Below, piece after piece: positions 25,401-39,200 of a stretch of 64,000 nucleotides of DNA. A model generated the notes under the pieces. The model was not told where the DNA came from, did not search any database, and saw only the letters and a list, made by a program, of their open reading frames with translations. Source of the stretch: Ridgeia piscesae (taxonomy: Eukaryota > Annelida > Polychaeta > Sabellida > Siboglinidae); contig JAODUO010000526.1 of assembly GCA_025642075.2 (NCBI GenBank), forward strand, positions 62,001 to 126,000. Reading direction: 5' to 3'. A program made the position numbers and the translations under genes. The first letter of the stretch is position 1. Every line of letters starts with the position of its first letter.

Positions 25401-28400
25401 CATTTCTAGCATCTTCTCCTTGTTCATATTACACGGCTCTACAGATGCACTATACAGGTAAAAGCTATTTTTCTACACAAGTAGCTAACCACACCCACTT
25501 GTTAACTTGTTAAAATTCAAGTAAATTCTTAGTCATTAGCATTTTGACCTTTGGTTGATTTCACGAGGAATAGAATTAATTAAACATAACTGACACAACA
25601 CAAGACTTAGAACAGGACAAGCCAGCAGATCTCTGCCAACAAAACACAACAACAGTGAAGAGCTTTGCAAATGATGACGAATCGATCTCACAGGGATTAT
25701 TTGACTTGTTTAAGAATCTAACGAAGCTGACACATTTCCCTACATGCAATGCAATACTGCAATATCGCTCCATCCTTTCTGTCCTCTAGACAGGTGGGCA
25801 GACTTACCCAGTGTCAACACTATTGTTGTCACCTGAACAATCTCACACGTAATCAGTAATGATTACTTTACTCATAATAAATTGAACCTAACTTGTAGGA
25901 TCTTACAACACTGAATGAAGACTGCTAAAAGTAAACAAACTCTTTTTCTGTTAAACAATTGTGTCAATTATACTTTATCCAAGTTAGTGTTAACAACATC
26001 GTGCCGAGTTCATAATGTGCATTCATGTAACATATACAAAATATGGAAACAACGTACACATAACAATTCTTGCTTGTTTGCAAGCATGACGAGTCTGTAT
26101 TTTACACTTGTACCTTGTTATGTATTCCTACTCAGCTGGACAGAAATATCACTGACTAAACTACATACCTGGGATCAATTTTAATGATTACGCACATGCA
26201 TACATACGAAAGTCTAACAAGTCAGAGTTTAGTTAACATATTTGTTAGCGTTAGGTGTTTTATACACCGATTGTTTCCACTACACAATTAGCCAAAGTGT
26301 CTGGAAAAATACTCTTTTCATGAAGAGATCGTAATATCTTTTAAGAAATCGCTGTCATTGTTTGAAGGTCTAGAGGCTTTGTAAATATAAACATTCAACA
26401 GAAAGGGTGACGGAGCAAAGGAGGGTGCTTCTGGGTTATCACAACAAACATGAAACACAAATTGTCCTTGCTGAAATTGTTTAATTATTAATTTTCCATT
26501 CAGTCCACTTGGGTGTCTCAAATTCTTCATTAAATGTTAAGTTTATCTTGGCTGGAAGTGGGAGATATTAGGAGTCAATCAAAGTATTTGATCAATTCTT
26601 ATATTTACAAAGCCCCTAGCCAGCTCTGGTGTCTGATATTTAACTGGAAAACTCAGTTTTTCCCATTTGGTCAGGCAACCTAGTCCTGCTTGTGTCACGC
26701 CAGATATAACTGAAACTGCACCTTTGTTATCACAGAACACACTTTCACAGCAGAAACGCGTTTTTTTACAGTTACAGAAAATTGCTGTTTTGCTCATGCC
26801 CACTAGTACCCCTAAAACTAACTTACTAACATGACCACAATTCTTACTGATGATTCAGAATCAAACACATGACAGTTCAGCTTCTGCAAACAGCAACGAG
26901 TGCAACATTTTTGAAGAAAAATGTTGAAACAAAATTCCCATTTTCATCAAATAATTTCTGTACATATTCAGAGCACCAATGTTCAGCCGACAGTACAGAT
27001 GTGTGCGTTTGCCCTGGCAATAATTATGCTCATGTTCAGATCGTGCAGAAACTAGAAATATTAGAATGACTTTTCAAGTACGCTTAAAGAGAATGCACAG
27101 TGATTTACATTGGCTAACTCAGTGATATTTCATATCATTAAAATGTCTCAATTTGCTAATTGTAAATTAATGTAAATCAGCAGTATTATACGTCATGTTC
27201 TTTTATATATTGCCATTCTAGTGGTAGTTAGAAAATGCATACTTTGCAAATGCAAAAAGGTAAAAATGAACTGGTACTACTGATACTCCATACTTGCCAA
27301 ATGACGTCTTCTTTTTCAGTTTGAATGATTACAGTTTTACTGCCAAACAGTGTTACATTGAGTATTACTAGAACACAATGACATTTCAATAATATTCATG
27401 CAGAATATTCATATTTTCATCATCTTATATATTAAAAAAATAAACAGTTTGTAGACGAAATATTGTAACCGAGTTATGACCAAGTTATGACCACTGTTCT
27501 CTATGTTTTGACATACAAAAATAAATTAGCCAATATAACCGCTGCACATTCTCTAGGAATTCGCAAGTAACTTGGGTGCTTGAAAATAACGTGTACGTAT
27601 TTTGAAGTACTCTAGGTCTTGCGGAGCCGAGGTTGACTGTTAAAGATTGTCACTAACCTACCAGGGTGGTAGCATCGAGAGTACGTTGACACAGGGCGTT
27701 TTCACCCTGGGTGTTAGTTAGTATGGCTGAAGAACACACAACCTGTTCTGGCAGTCACTATAACTCGTCTCGTAGAATCGTGTATCTCGTCCGAGACGGT
27801 GCAAGACGTTTGAACGTCGACTCTGGTGGGTCAGTGGGCAGACGTTCGGTCGCTGCTGGTTGTCCGTCAGGGTCGTCGGCATGTTTCTGGACGTGATGGG
27901 TGGGCGGCTTTGTCTCCGCTGGTTTTTCCTAGAAACACAGACGGGAGGGACGGTCGTGGTTTAAGTGGCTCTCGTAAATGGCCAGTGGTTCACACGACAT
28001 CTGGCTGGTCAGGGCTTGTGACAGCCGCTGGGCCACACACCAAGGCCACTGTCACATCACTGGGCCACACTGGGGCCACTGACTTATTGTTAGGCTACTG
28101 CATCACAACACACGGAACACATCTCGGAACAGAAGCACCTTGAAAAACATCTCAGTAAAACACAGGTGGAAAACACCTCAAAGGTGGCAGTGCTTTTTTC
28201 CAGGAGATCACACGACTCATAAATCAAAAACAATCTACAGTTTAGTGTCAAGATGCTCTGCAAATCTCACAGGATCATCCCTTGTCAAATAGTTGTATTA
28301 ATATTCATGAATAATATCGCAACTTGGAGCAAAGATTCACTGGTGAAGTGTACAAAGTGATACAAGTATGAACTGTCCAAACACCATTTTGAAACACATA

Positions 28401-29207
28401 TACTGTTAATCACACATTGACACTATGGCACATACAGAGAGCACAGGTTACAGTTACCTAGCAGGTATATTTTTGTAGCAAACACCTTGTTGTAAGTAAA
28501 CATGCTAATTTATTTCACAGAGCATAAGTATTTTCAGCACGGTAATGCAAATTATAATTTGTGTGTATACATCTTCAGATTATTTCCAAAATTATTTTGA
28601 ATCTATTACATGAATCACTATTTACTTAAGCAAATGAAATGTTAATTACTAAAATAAGCCTCTTGCTGCACCAGTGTGTCTGCTTGGAAGAACCTCAACA
28701 GTTCATCAAAGACTAGTAATTACACAGATCTTGGCTAATGCCACATTATTTTATCTAGCGAGTGTTTAAGATCACATCTTGTTTCCAGACACATAAAATT
28801 ATTTGTTGCACTTGAAGTAACTCATATGAAGATTGTAAACCAAATTCAATAAATTGGAAACTCACTAGCGCAAACACGCTCTAAATATCTTGGCTACACT
28901 GAAATGTAAACTTAAATAGCTGGCAAAATAAAACTAACCACAATGAAGAGAATGTATAAACTAAGATAAACACATCCAACATCAAAGTCACACCCAGTTA
29001 AAAGATATAGCATTTTGCAGACATACAATTTTCCATCACCTTGAGACAGTCACATATACATGTAAATGACAGGTATAATATACATTGACAACTGGTCCTG
29101 GTCCATTCGACGCTTTCAATATTAAACAAATGAACGCATAACTTTTTTGGGGGCCAAACTTCATGAACACTGCCCCCTTTCACAACTATAAAGTATGAAT
29201 CACATTT
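22421..29207. other. Intergenic region, no gene recognised
   Basis: About 6.8 kb of AT-rich DNA between the two convergent genes. Short ORFs here have no domain, coding bias or splice context I can support. One CpG-dense, GC-richer patch sits at about 27600-28100. Part of the right end could be a longer ERp44 3' UTR. Confidence 0.5.
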
Positions 29208-29213
29208 TTTATT
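29208..29213 (-). terminator. Candidate ERp44 poly(A) signal
   Basis: TTTATT on the + strand reads AATAAA on the coding strand. It is the first canonical hexamer I found after the ERp44 stop, about 350 nt downstream. A more distal site is possible. Confidence 0.35.
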
Positions 29214-29561
29214 ATAAAAAATCATGTCACATATAATATAAACTAGATCTAGTCTAACATTTGACAGCCAAAATATTATGATTTCTAAAGAACCATCTTT
29301 TAATTAGCTAGTTTAACCATTATCGATTTCGATTTCACCTCAATTTTCTGTGGGAATTTTACATTGTAATTCAAGGGAAACATAATTAGGCTGTCAATAT
29401 ATTGGATCAGGTATAGTTTTCATAGATATGAAACATAATTTTACAATAAAACGATCATATCAAGTACCTCGAAAATGGAACGGACATCATGATTTGGTGT
29501 TGTTTTGACACATTTTGAAAAGCACCTATACAACACTGCAACACCACAACTTGTCGACAGG

Positions 29562-30290
29562 TCAGAGTTCATCCCGGAGGAGAGTGTAGCGCTGCTTAGA
29601 CGGAGCGAGCCAACGGAACATGGATGGGGGAGGTGTGCGGTTGTCACTTGGGTTGACTGCCTTTATGCCTATTGCGTCCACCGTGATTACTCTCTCGCGG
29701 TTATACACCACAGTGACGTCATCGCCCTGTAACACCTTCTTGTGGTCCCTGTGATGTCCAGTTTTATGTCCTCCCTGCCGGTCACTGCCATGCTTGTCAT
29801 GTTTTGGCCGTACCTGGTCAGTTGTCTTGTGCTGCCCCCCAGTGTCTGACCCAGATGCTTTCCGCTTAGGTTGTTTCACCTGTTGGGACGAGTCTCCCGG
29901 TGACTTTGCCGCATGAACTGGTGGTGCCCTCTGTCCCATTGCGGCCTGTATGTTCAGGCGTTTGTCTTTTGAATCGACACCATCATTTGCCATAGCCTTC
30001 ACGATCTTATCAATGTCTTCTTCGTGGTGTTCCTTCCCATCCACTTTCTCCGGTATCTTCCCTTCTTCCTCAGTTTTCTTTCCCTCTTCCACCTTGTCTG
30101 AATCATCATTCTCGAAGGTGTCGTGCAAGATCTTCGCGAGCTGGGCAGAAATATCCTGGTTGGAACCCGGATCGACATTCACAATCCTCACGATCCTCAT
30201 CTGAACGCCGTCGCTGCGAATTATGATCTGCTGCTGCACGTGCAACTCCTGCTGGCTGCCGGGATCACCGATTTCGGCAGGCACATTGTT
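29562..30290 (-). CDS. ERP44: ERp44 last exon with about 215-residue insertion before the conserved tail
   Basis: One exon of 729 nt (243 codons with the stop). Its acceptor is CTTTGCAG, and the previous exon ends in phase 0 at CAG|GTTTGT. The last 24 or so residues (PPPSMFRWLAPS to RDEL) align with the normal ERp44 tail. Before them comes a segment that family members lack as far as I know: a possibly folded start (QQQIIIRSDGVQMRIVRIVN), an acidic Glu/Asp/Lys tract, a Gln/Pro/Lys middle, a His/Lys/Arg/Asp-rich cluster (GGHKTGHHRDHKK), then a short hydrophobic strand-like piece (DDVTVVYNRERVITVDAIG). The frame is open throughout. An internal acceptor that would remove it cannot be ruled out. 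Confidence 0.85.
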   Translation of the reverse strand, partial: NNVPAEIGDPGSQQELHVQQQIIIRSDGVQMRIVRIVNVDPGSNQDISAQLAKILHDTFENDDSDKVEEGKKTEEEGKIPEKVDGKEHHEEDIDKIVKAMANDGVDSKDKRLNIQAAMGQRAPPVHAAKSPGDSSQQVKQPKRKASGSDTGGQHKTTDQVRPKHDKHGSDRQGGHKTGHHRDHKKVLQGDDVTVVYNRERVITVDAIGIKAVNPSDNRTPPPSMFRWLAPSKQRYTLLRDEL

Positions 30291-33200
30291 CTGCAAAGCC
30301 ACAAGGTGGCAGCACTTAGGATGTATAACAACGATTCACGACAGCGTGCTGCCAAACAAATTCCTGTTCGCCCGCCAACATGCCCTGACTACCAACAGCT
30401 AGCCGCACTCACCGCATCGCTGCAGACCTCATTACAACCGCTTTACTAGACATGCACCGTAGGGTGGCTAGGTCCACTAACACTTGCATGAACAAGGCAG
30501 AGAGATGGATTGTATGGCGCTATACTGTATGCAGTGTATGGCACTATACGATATGCAAAATATAGTTTATATGTTATAGTAAACTATTTTTATATTATAT
30601 AAACCAAATTTCTTTCCAAGTCTGGTAACTTACTCAATAAATGTGTTGTCAACCGAAGCAATAATGTGTATAAAACTAGTTCAACTGAATACCTGGGATG
30701 TTTGGATGTTTCACAAGTCCCTTCTTATACCAGTGGGGCCACACTGTGGACTAGTCATCAGGTCACTGATTCACTTCTACAATTTGTTCTTCCAGATCAA
30801 TGCACTTTGCATTGTCAAATGAAAATACAACAATGTATGGAAATCTGGATTTAACTGAGTCAACTAAACATAAATATTGGTGTTGACTCAGCATCCAAAT
30901 ATTGCTTAATGTGCATATCCATATAGTGTCATACAATACATATTACACTGCAATGACAGATGATTACAAAGACAAGACAAGAGGGATGACAGAGTAAACA
31001 TACATGAGAGCAGCAAGTAGAACAGACAGACCCTGTCTGCTTGAGACAGTTGACATGGAGGTAATAGAAGCTACCTGCAGCTACTTTTAACTGACAGACA
31101 ATGATTAGGTACTGATATTTCCTTTGTTGTTTAGAAGCTATGATACTACAAACTGCCATCACTGTTGGTCACAGTTTGGTGTTGCGATATATATTGTGTG
31201 TGTGAGAGAGACAGATATCTAATATCTACATATAGTTGATATCATTTTAATGAAAACGTAACAAACTTGTAATCTGTTTTTGTTTTGTACTATGTGCCAA
31301 TGTATCCCTGCCATATTTTAAATTATTTCACCCACAAATGGGCAAAAATTATGTTCTGGTGCAATAATTTTGATTATTAATATACGTTAATTAAGTAAAC
31401 ATGCTAGGACTGAGTGTGTATTTTTGTGGACTTCTGACTACTTGTCAACACCTAGTTTCGTACCTATAAAAAGTGTGGCAGATTATTTCAGATAGCCCCT
31501 GTCAGTCATCTTTTGCTTCAGTATAAAATGGTGATGATGTTCTTCCTTTCTCAAAATGATGCATTTGCCAAAAACATAACATTTGGCATCTTAGCTATTT
31601 GGCAGAATTTCACAAATCTACTAGTAGTACACATATTTGTAAAACATGCCAAATAGCTCAAATAAAAAGGATGATAAAAGCAGTACTTAAAGACTCCATC
31701 AAACATCAGTACTTTCGTTAACAATGTAAGGGTAGTATTTATTAATTTAATTGAGACCATTTTAGTAGTACAGAAAGTGAAGACAATGTATTAATTTGTC
31801 GAAGTAGAATAGCGTGGGAAGTGCAAATATCAAAAATCTAGTTCAAATGCACCATCATTTTGAGAAACGCCATACATATTCACCTTATTTATAATATCTA
31901 TTTTGCTATGACCTCCCTATCTAGCAAAATATATTTATTTATAACTAAACATTTCCACGTAATTAATTCTTTCTTTCATCTGTACATATGCACACAAACA
32001 GATGACAAGCTTACCTAACAGGTTTGTTTATAAAAAAATTGTCATCATAAGTATGCAGAGGTATTTCACACATAACATAAAATAATAAAAAATCGACACT
32101 CATCAATGCTTCAATGAGGCAACACCATGGCAATGACTTTGTCAGGAATCCCAGATGAGCCAGTCATAATAATGCACTTGTTAACCTGCAGACTTCACAG
32201 GCATGCAATATTAAAATTAATAAAACACAGCGTAAATCATTACTCCCAACATGACACCAATCACCAGTAGAGACAATGCAAGCCACCAGTACCAGGTCAA
32301 TGGACAAGGACAACGATGATTAAAAATTAAATACATAACAATAACACGCGCCAATCAGCACCAGGCCAACCGACCAACATATTCTGTGAGGCCCTCCTCC
32401 ATAGTGACAACAATAAATATATCATACACCAGCAACATCACAAAGCAACTGCATGTACACAGCATGTATCAACCAATAAAACTAAATAATAATAATACAA
32501 ATAGCTGTACGAGATAGTCAAGGGGATGGGGAACAGGACGAAAAGCAGTTTAATGGCGGCAGTTAAAAATAATACATAAAAATAATACACAAAAATATAC
32601 ATCACAGACAGGAAATGAATGCACATATACCATTTGTGGATTCTGTAACTCACAACAAAACCGGGTATCGTTTCAAAAAGTTTTTATTCTCTAAATAGCC
32701 CATTCTTGAGCTAAAATTGGATGGAGTCACTTGGATGATTTGTGTGCATTGTTTTGAGGATTTTTATGTAATGATTAATGCATAACTTGATGATGGGAAA
32801 ATCATTCTCAGATTAGGTACTGTTTACAGGATAACCCGAGTCTTAACCCACATAAGTAAACAGTGTGACAACAGGTTTGTGGAAGATATAGAGATACAAT
32901 GAAAACAACAGGCACAGCCATATGCATATAACCTATGACACATAGGAGATAACATGACACAAAGCAGCCAATGACACGTCTGAAGCAAGAGAGCATGACC
33001 AAGACAGAATGTCACAAACCTGGTTTGCTATTTGCAGTTGTTCGGGGTCTGGGCCATGATGGAACTCACGGTGAAGTTTCCCTGAGTGTAGGTCCGCTAT
33101 AAACTGCTTGAGTAGACCAGCATTCCTGCAAATCAAACACAAATCACCATTGTACACTCAAGGTATTGTGACAGGTGGGCTGGATTTTCATAACCATGTC

Positions 33201-36200
33201 ATGCAATAATCCTTGTTAGTTTATAAATGCCACATTCACATTTGCAATGTACACCAAACTAACACATAACTAGTAAAATAAAAAATATTAATATGAGAAT
33301 AAATTAATTTAAATAATAAAGCTGTAAACATACACATTTTGAGTGCAACTTTTTTAATTTAATAAATGTGTTACATTTTAACATGTATTTTCTTGTATTT
33401 GTTAAACGTGTATGTAAATTTGAAAGATTTACGGTAAACTTACTGCAGACAAAGGGTAAATACTTGTGATGCTACATGAATAAATTTGTGACAAAATACC
33501 TTGCACTTTGTTTGTTATAAGTATGTCTAGATCCATTGCAGGAGGTGATATAAATGTATAACGCAGATTTATATTATAAGGATTTATTTTATATCTAAAC
33601 GACAGAACCAAGAAACCAGGGCATGTCAAATGGAACTTATGCAAATGTGGAAAGGGAGAGCTACTAAAGATGTGACGAGTGCCACTTACTCCATGTCTGT
33701 TTTGGGGTTATGTTTCCACAGGTACATGTGGCGGAAGCTGTCGATGGCAAGAACTGGCAGATCATTGGATCCCTTGCCCAGGTGCTGCAGAGGATGAGAG
33801 AACTTGAGTCCGTCCGCTGTCAGGAAGTTCATGGATGCTGCAAGAGAAACATCACGTGTCTTGAGAACACAACTGAGTTTGTAAAGTCAGAAAATAATAC
33901 GCCTAATCAGTACCTATTGCATCAATATATTGTATGTTTTGTAATACCAAAACAAAGCCACCAATCCTATCACATTCAACAATCACAACGTTATACAACA
34001 CAGTTTTATTAATGTGTTAAGAAAACATATATAGAAAGAAGGAACAGACAGCTTTGGTTTATGAAACTTTCAATTAAAATATGTAATCAACAATGAAAGA
34101 AGTTAGATACACAATGTGTAATGAGACAGTCTGCTTTGGTGTTGAAATCAGACTTACATTTCTCCGCAATTAGATTCTTGGCAACCACCTGACGGAAGAT
34201 GTTGGCCGTTGTAGTGTCTTTGGGATGGTAGAATAGGATAAGGAAGGGAAGACCCTCCTCCGTCAACTCCTGGGAGGGCACAACAGATGCACAGACGTGT
34301 AAAACAGGCATAGGTGACATACAGATGACTGGCACATCACACAACAGATGACACAGATGACACACACATGACACAAATCATCAAGAGAAGCAACAAAGGT
34401 GCTCAAGATCACACTACAACAACACAAACTGCACATCAAGGCTTCTCACAGTCACATACCTCTGCGTTCTCGAAGGTGATCTCTCGGACGAGTGGAGTAC
34501 ATTTGTCAGTCGCCCAGTTGAGTAAGTTTTCGTAGTCAGACAGACTGCCTTCATATGGAATGTCTGAGTTGTGCTACAAGCATATGAACATTATGTGACA
34601 CATTTACACAGTTTGTATTTGCCTGCTTATAATGGAACACATCCCTCAAAGCAGATCCCCAAACTTGCCACTTAAAAAAATTTCATATTTTTTCTTTCTT
34701 AAAAACTGCCCATATTAAAAGTCAGCAAAGTCAGCTGGTGATTAACACAACCGTTCAAACTGTGTAGGCTACAATGTTGGTTTCTCTTAAATGGTTACAA
34801 GGATGTCTTTTATTGGACACACCTCTGCAGATTGACCATACTTTGTACTCCTGTGTCAAACCATTGTTTCCCAACTCTTCGTCTACCCCACTCCGTCTAC
34901 CCCTCCTTCATGTCTACCCCACCCTTGTCTACCCAACCTTCATGTTTACCCCACCTCCCTGTCTACCCCACCTCCCTGTCTACCCCACCCGTCTACCTCA
35001 CCCTGCCACCAGAGACCAATCCTGTATCACTTACCCCTGAGGATGCTGCACGAAACAAGACCTTATTGCCACCAGCCCTGGCTTTCTCTGACACAGCTCT
35101 ACAAAGGAGAATTAAAACAACAATAAGTCTTCATAACGTAAAGCTGTTAACTTGAATATAAAATATGGTGACTAAACAGAATCTGTGATAAACAATTGTA
35201 AAAAGTATTTACATGTGTCGTCAATATATAACGAACACAGTATAACAAATGTACAAAATACTATCATCAAACCTTCTGATAATTTTACAATACCAGGGAC
35301 GTGTCATAATTGAGTGTATCATATGTACAAAAATATTATAACGACTTTAAGTGATATATATATATGTACACCTAACATTTATACCTAACAATTTCAATTT
35401 ATATTCTTTGGGTTCACTATACATACAAGCTTTTACACATTTAATTTTAATATGGCTATAACTACCAATCACAACAAAAGAAGGCACACAGTGAATATGG
35501 AAACAATACAGACATTATTATGCAATCAAATCTGGTTGATGGGACAGAAACTTACCCCATGGCTACACGAAACTTACCCCATGGCTACATGAAACTTGCA
35601 GTCATCTCTCAATTTGCCTGCAATTTTTCTAAAGTTACGGAAGTCGTCAGTATTTTCCGAATCGAAATATCCAATAACATGTCTCTGGTTGTTCTGAGGA
35701 ACAAACAAAAAACACATGTGTTAACACAAATAATTTGTCGGCAAAATGTTGAATACAGCTGTACTTGGATTGTGCATTTCACAGCAGTTTAGGCACTATG
35801 TCAATTCCACACGAAGAAACAAAACATTGTGTTTACAAGGACAATTCTCCAGATATATTTTCTAGCCAAGAGTCAGACATCACTGACTAAGTGAAGCACG
35901 TGAATCTGACGGGACCTGTCATACGTGACCGAGGAAATGGTGATGCACACGCACCAGTGGCTACTGACACTTGGAGTAGACAAGACATATGGCTTCATGT
36001 CAGGCACAGCTCTTGTGCACCTGTCAGTGGGTGAAAGAACACTGTTTTCTCATATACGGAGGACAACGTGCCTCATTATTTGAATAAGTACACCATGACT
36101 CATACGTTGGGGTAACACAGTTTAAGATTCTTGTAAAAGAAGCTCCTTGTTTGAGACATGAACGCAGCCATTTGAAATGCAAATTGGTTAAACGCACTGA

Positions 36201-39200
36201 TTATAATTTAAGAATAAAACTGTAGTGAAGATAGAGTTCATAATTGCATCCAAAAGCACTGATGCTTGAGGCACATCATGGGGTAGACATAAATTTGATC
36301 TAATAATCCTGTCGTCAGTGATAGCAGAATGATATGTTTCAGACACATTCTGGAAGGCAGATTAAGAAGACCATAAGTGAAATGGGAAATTTGAGGAAAG
36401 TGGGGATGGAGTTAGCCTCAGACCGAGGACTGATATCAAGGTCACTTTCACCCTCGAGTATGATAAAGTGGAGAGCAATGTCTAGATTACACAAACATGC
36501 TGCCAACTGATAAACACCAAAACAGCTCTACTGGACAGAGAGACCTCTACCTACACCACTCAAATAATAGCTGAGTTGCAACTGTTGCAATTTCAACTTA
36601 CATCAAGATTGTCGATATCCTCAATATTGTTGACGGTTTCCATTGGGTTTTTCAGCTGGTCACGGATGAATTCCGAGATGGCTTCGACCGACCTCTGACC
36701 CCTGTATTCCCTCTTGACCAGCTCGCCGTAGCGTACTAGTTTTAAAGTTGGGTACTTTGACACGTGGAACCTCTGTGCGATGTCAGCTGCAAACAGGAAT
36801 GTGAAATGTATGTAGACGGCTAAAGCACCTGCTAACAGTTCTCTTTTACAATATAATTTGTAAACAGGTTGATGATTTAAAAAAAAATTAACATATCACA
36901 ACAAACTAATAATGTTATAGTAAAATGGCTCATATATGAAAACCAGTCGCTATTGAGGCAAATATGAATTATACGATACTGTCGGTTTAATCACCTCAAA
37001 GCCATCAAGTTACTGTGGTACATTATAAAAATGCTACTTTTTAGAAGATGTTATATTCAGCTTTGATCATGTCTAAAAATACTTACTTTCCCTATCACAG
37101 TCTACTTTGGCAAACACAAGCCTCCCTTGTTCCTGAAGCAAAAACAACATGATGGACTTAGACATGTCACTTCATCAATTACCAATATGTCTACATAACT
37201 TGGTGATGTAGCCAATTATTATATGAGCACTATGGCACATAGCTTCTGCTCCTGTGTTGGCCAGACTACGAGCACACTGCACTGAACTGTGGCAAATTAG
37301 TCACAGGATAATTTCTCTATTTTTAAAGGAATAAAGTCAGGTCATTTTTATCATAAAATAATGTTAAAATATTATCTTACGTAATATAAATTTCAAAAAA
37401 TTACATATACTGTTGAACCTAAACCATATTTTCATGAATGTCAATGTTTAAAATATTGTTGACCATCACCTGAATATTTTTTACATATTGAGTTGAATAA
37501 TTTTGCAGTTGTCTGTGAACACCTAACACTAATAACATTTGTGCATGTGGTACTGAAATTTCACAAAGAAAGTTGCTATTAAACAGTAAACACTCACTCA
37601 CTCGCACACACACATGCACGCACGCAGTAATCAAATTATATTAAAATTTAAAATAACCCGAAGAGTGAGGACATTGTGGTTCAAGTTAAACGTGGATACA
37701 CAAATGCAGAATATGAAAGCAGTCATTCAGCAATTCACACTTACAGGAAATTCTTTCATGACTTTATCTGCTGTTTCGTCATAAATTGGACTCAACATCT
37801 GACTGAATCGACACCTGCAAACGAACATTTGTTTAGTACAGTAGTTAACAAAAATGATCAACAAAATATATTGCATTACTATGTAATTATAGTATTATAC
37901 ATGGTACTGTTAAGATATAATAAAACAAAATAATAACATCATATACATATGTACACTAGTATATTATGCTTGAATGATTAAATTATTAATCCATTTCACA
38001 TTTCTACAGACCAGGAATTAATGTGAATAATCCATTCTCCAGTTCTAAATAATTTACATTTCTAGGTATTCTTTTCATCCAGTACAGGGGCCATGTACAC
38101 CAATTACCAAACCACAAACATCAAGCAATGGCATACCTGAAAAAAATGTGCTGTGTGTCTGGTGCAAAAAAAACCAGGTTATGCAATGTATTTACAAGTT
38201 TTTTGTTACCGGTACTTCATAAAACTGCAGTGAGAGTTCACTTCGATCTCAAGTAGTAGAATTTACATTACATTACATTTTATGAGTATGCATCTGATTA
38301 CAATGAACCTTGACAGTGAGTGGCAATTGAACTTATTAGCAATTAGCATAGAACTTACCAATCTGCATAGAAGTTAAGGAACACTAATTCAGTGTTTTCT
38401 GAAAACAAAAACATAACTCATGTTAGTTTATACAGACACAGACATTGTATAATAATGTCATCCAAATGATAAGGAAGAAACCAAGACAGAGGTGACCATG
38501 GAACACAATGAAGATTAATGACTGACGACTGATAATCTAGGTGGATACCATGGAGTCCATAGTGCATTTATTTTAGGTAGACCTACCAAATCACTGCATA
38601 TTACCAATGCATAAACTATACAAATATGGTGCAACAAGAAGAATCACGTACGGAGAATGCCCTCAATGTTAGCAGTGCTCAGTTGCACACTTCCACTGTG
38701 TGCGTGCCGGAACAGTAGGACGGCCTGCAACCAAACAACCCATGGTCAGTGTGCTCAAAGCGACAGCAAATAACAGACATTTATATTATAAATTAATCAG
38801 TCAGTAACCAGTGTTTCTCAGTGACAAAATGATGGGCGCCACGAGGTGGTAGGGTGAGCAAGTGGTCTGGGGCATGCCCCACAGAGCAATTTTAAAAACT
38901 AGCTTCAAAATGGTACATTATAAAGTGTGTTTAGTCAATTCCCTGGCATATAGTGGGGAATGAAACAAGCTAGCATGCAATTGTATTTGTAGCGTTAACT
39001 GCTAGTAAATAATCAGCAAGGACACAGGAAATAGCAATTTTGGCATGTTTTGGGTGAGGTAGCTTAGAAAAATAGCAAAGTGGCTCGGATCGTTCATGAT
39101 ATAGCAGGGTACACACTGTAATTCTGTTAAATTTTTTTGACGTTGCATAAATTATATACCATCTGTTTATGATCATTATTATGAATGAATATAGGTTTAT

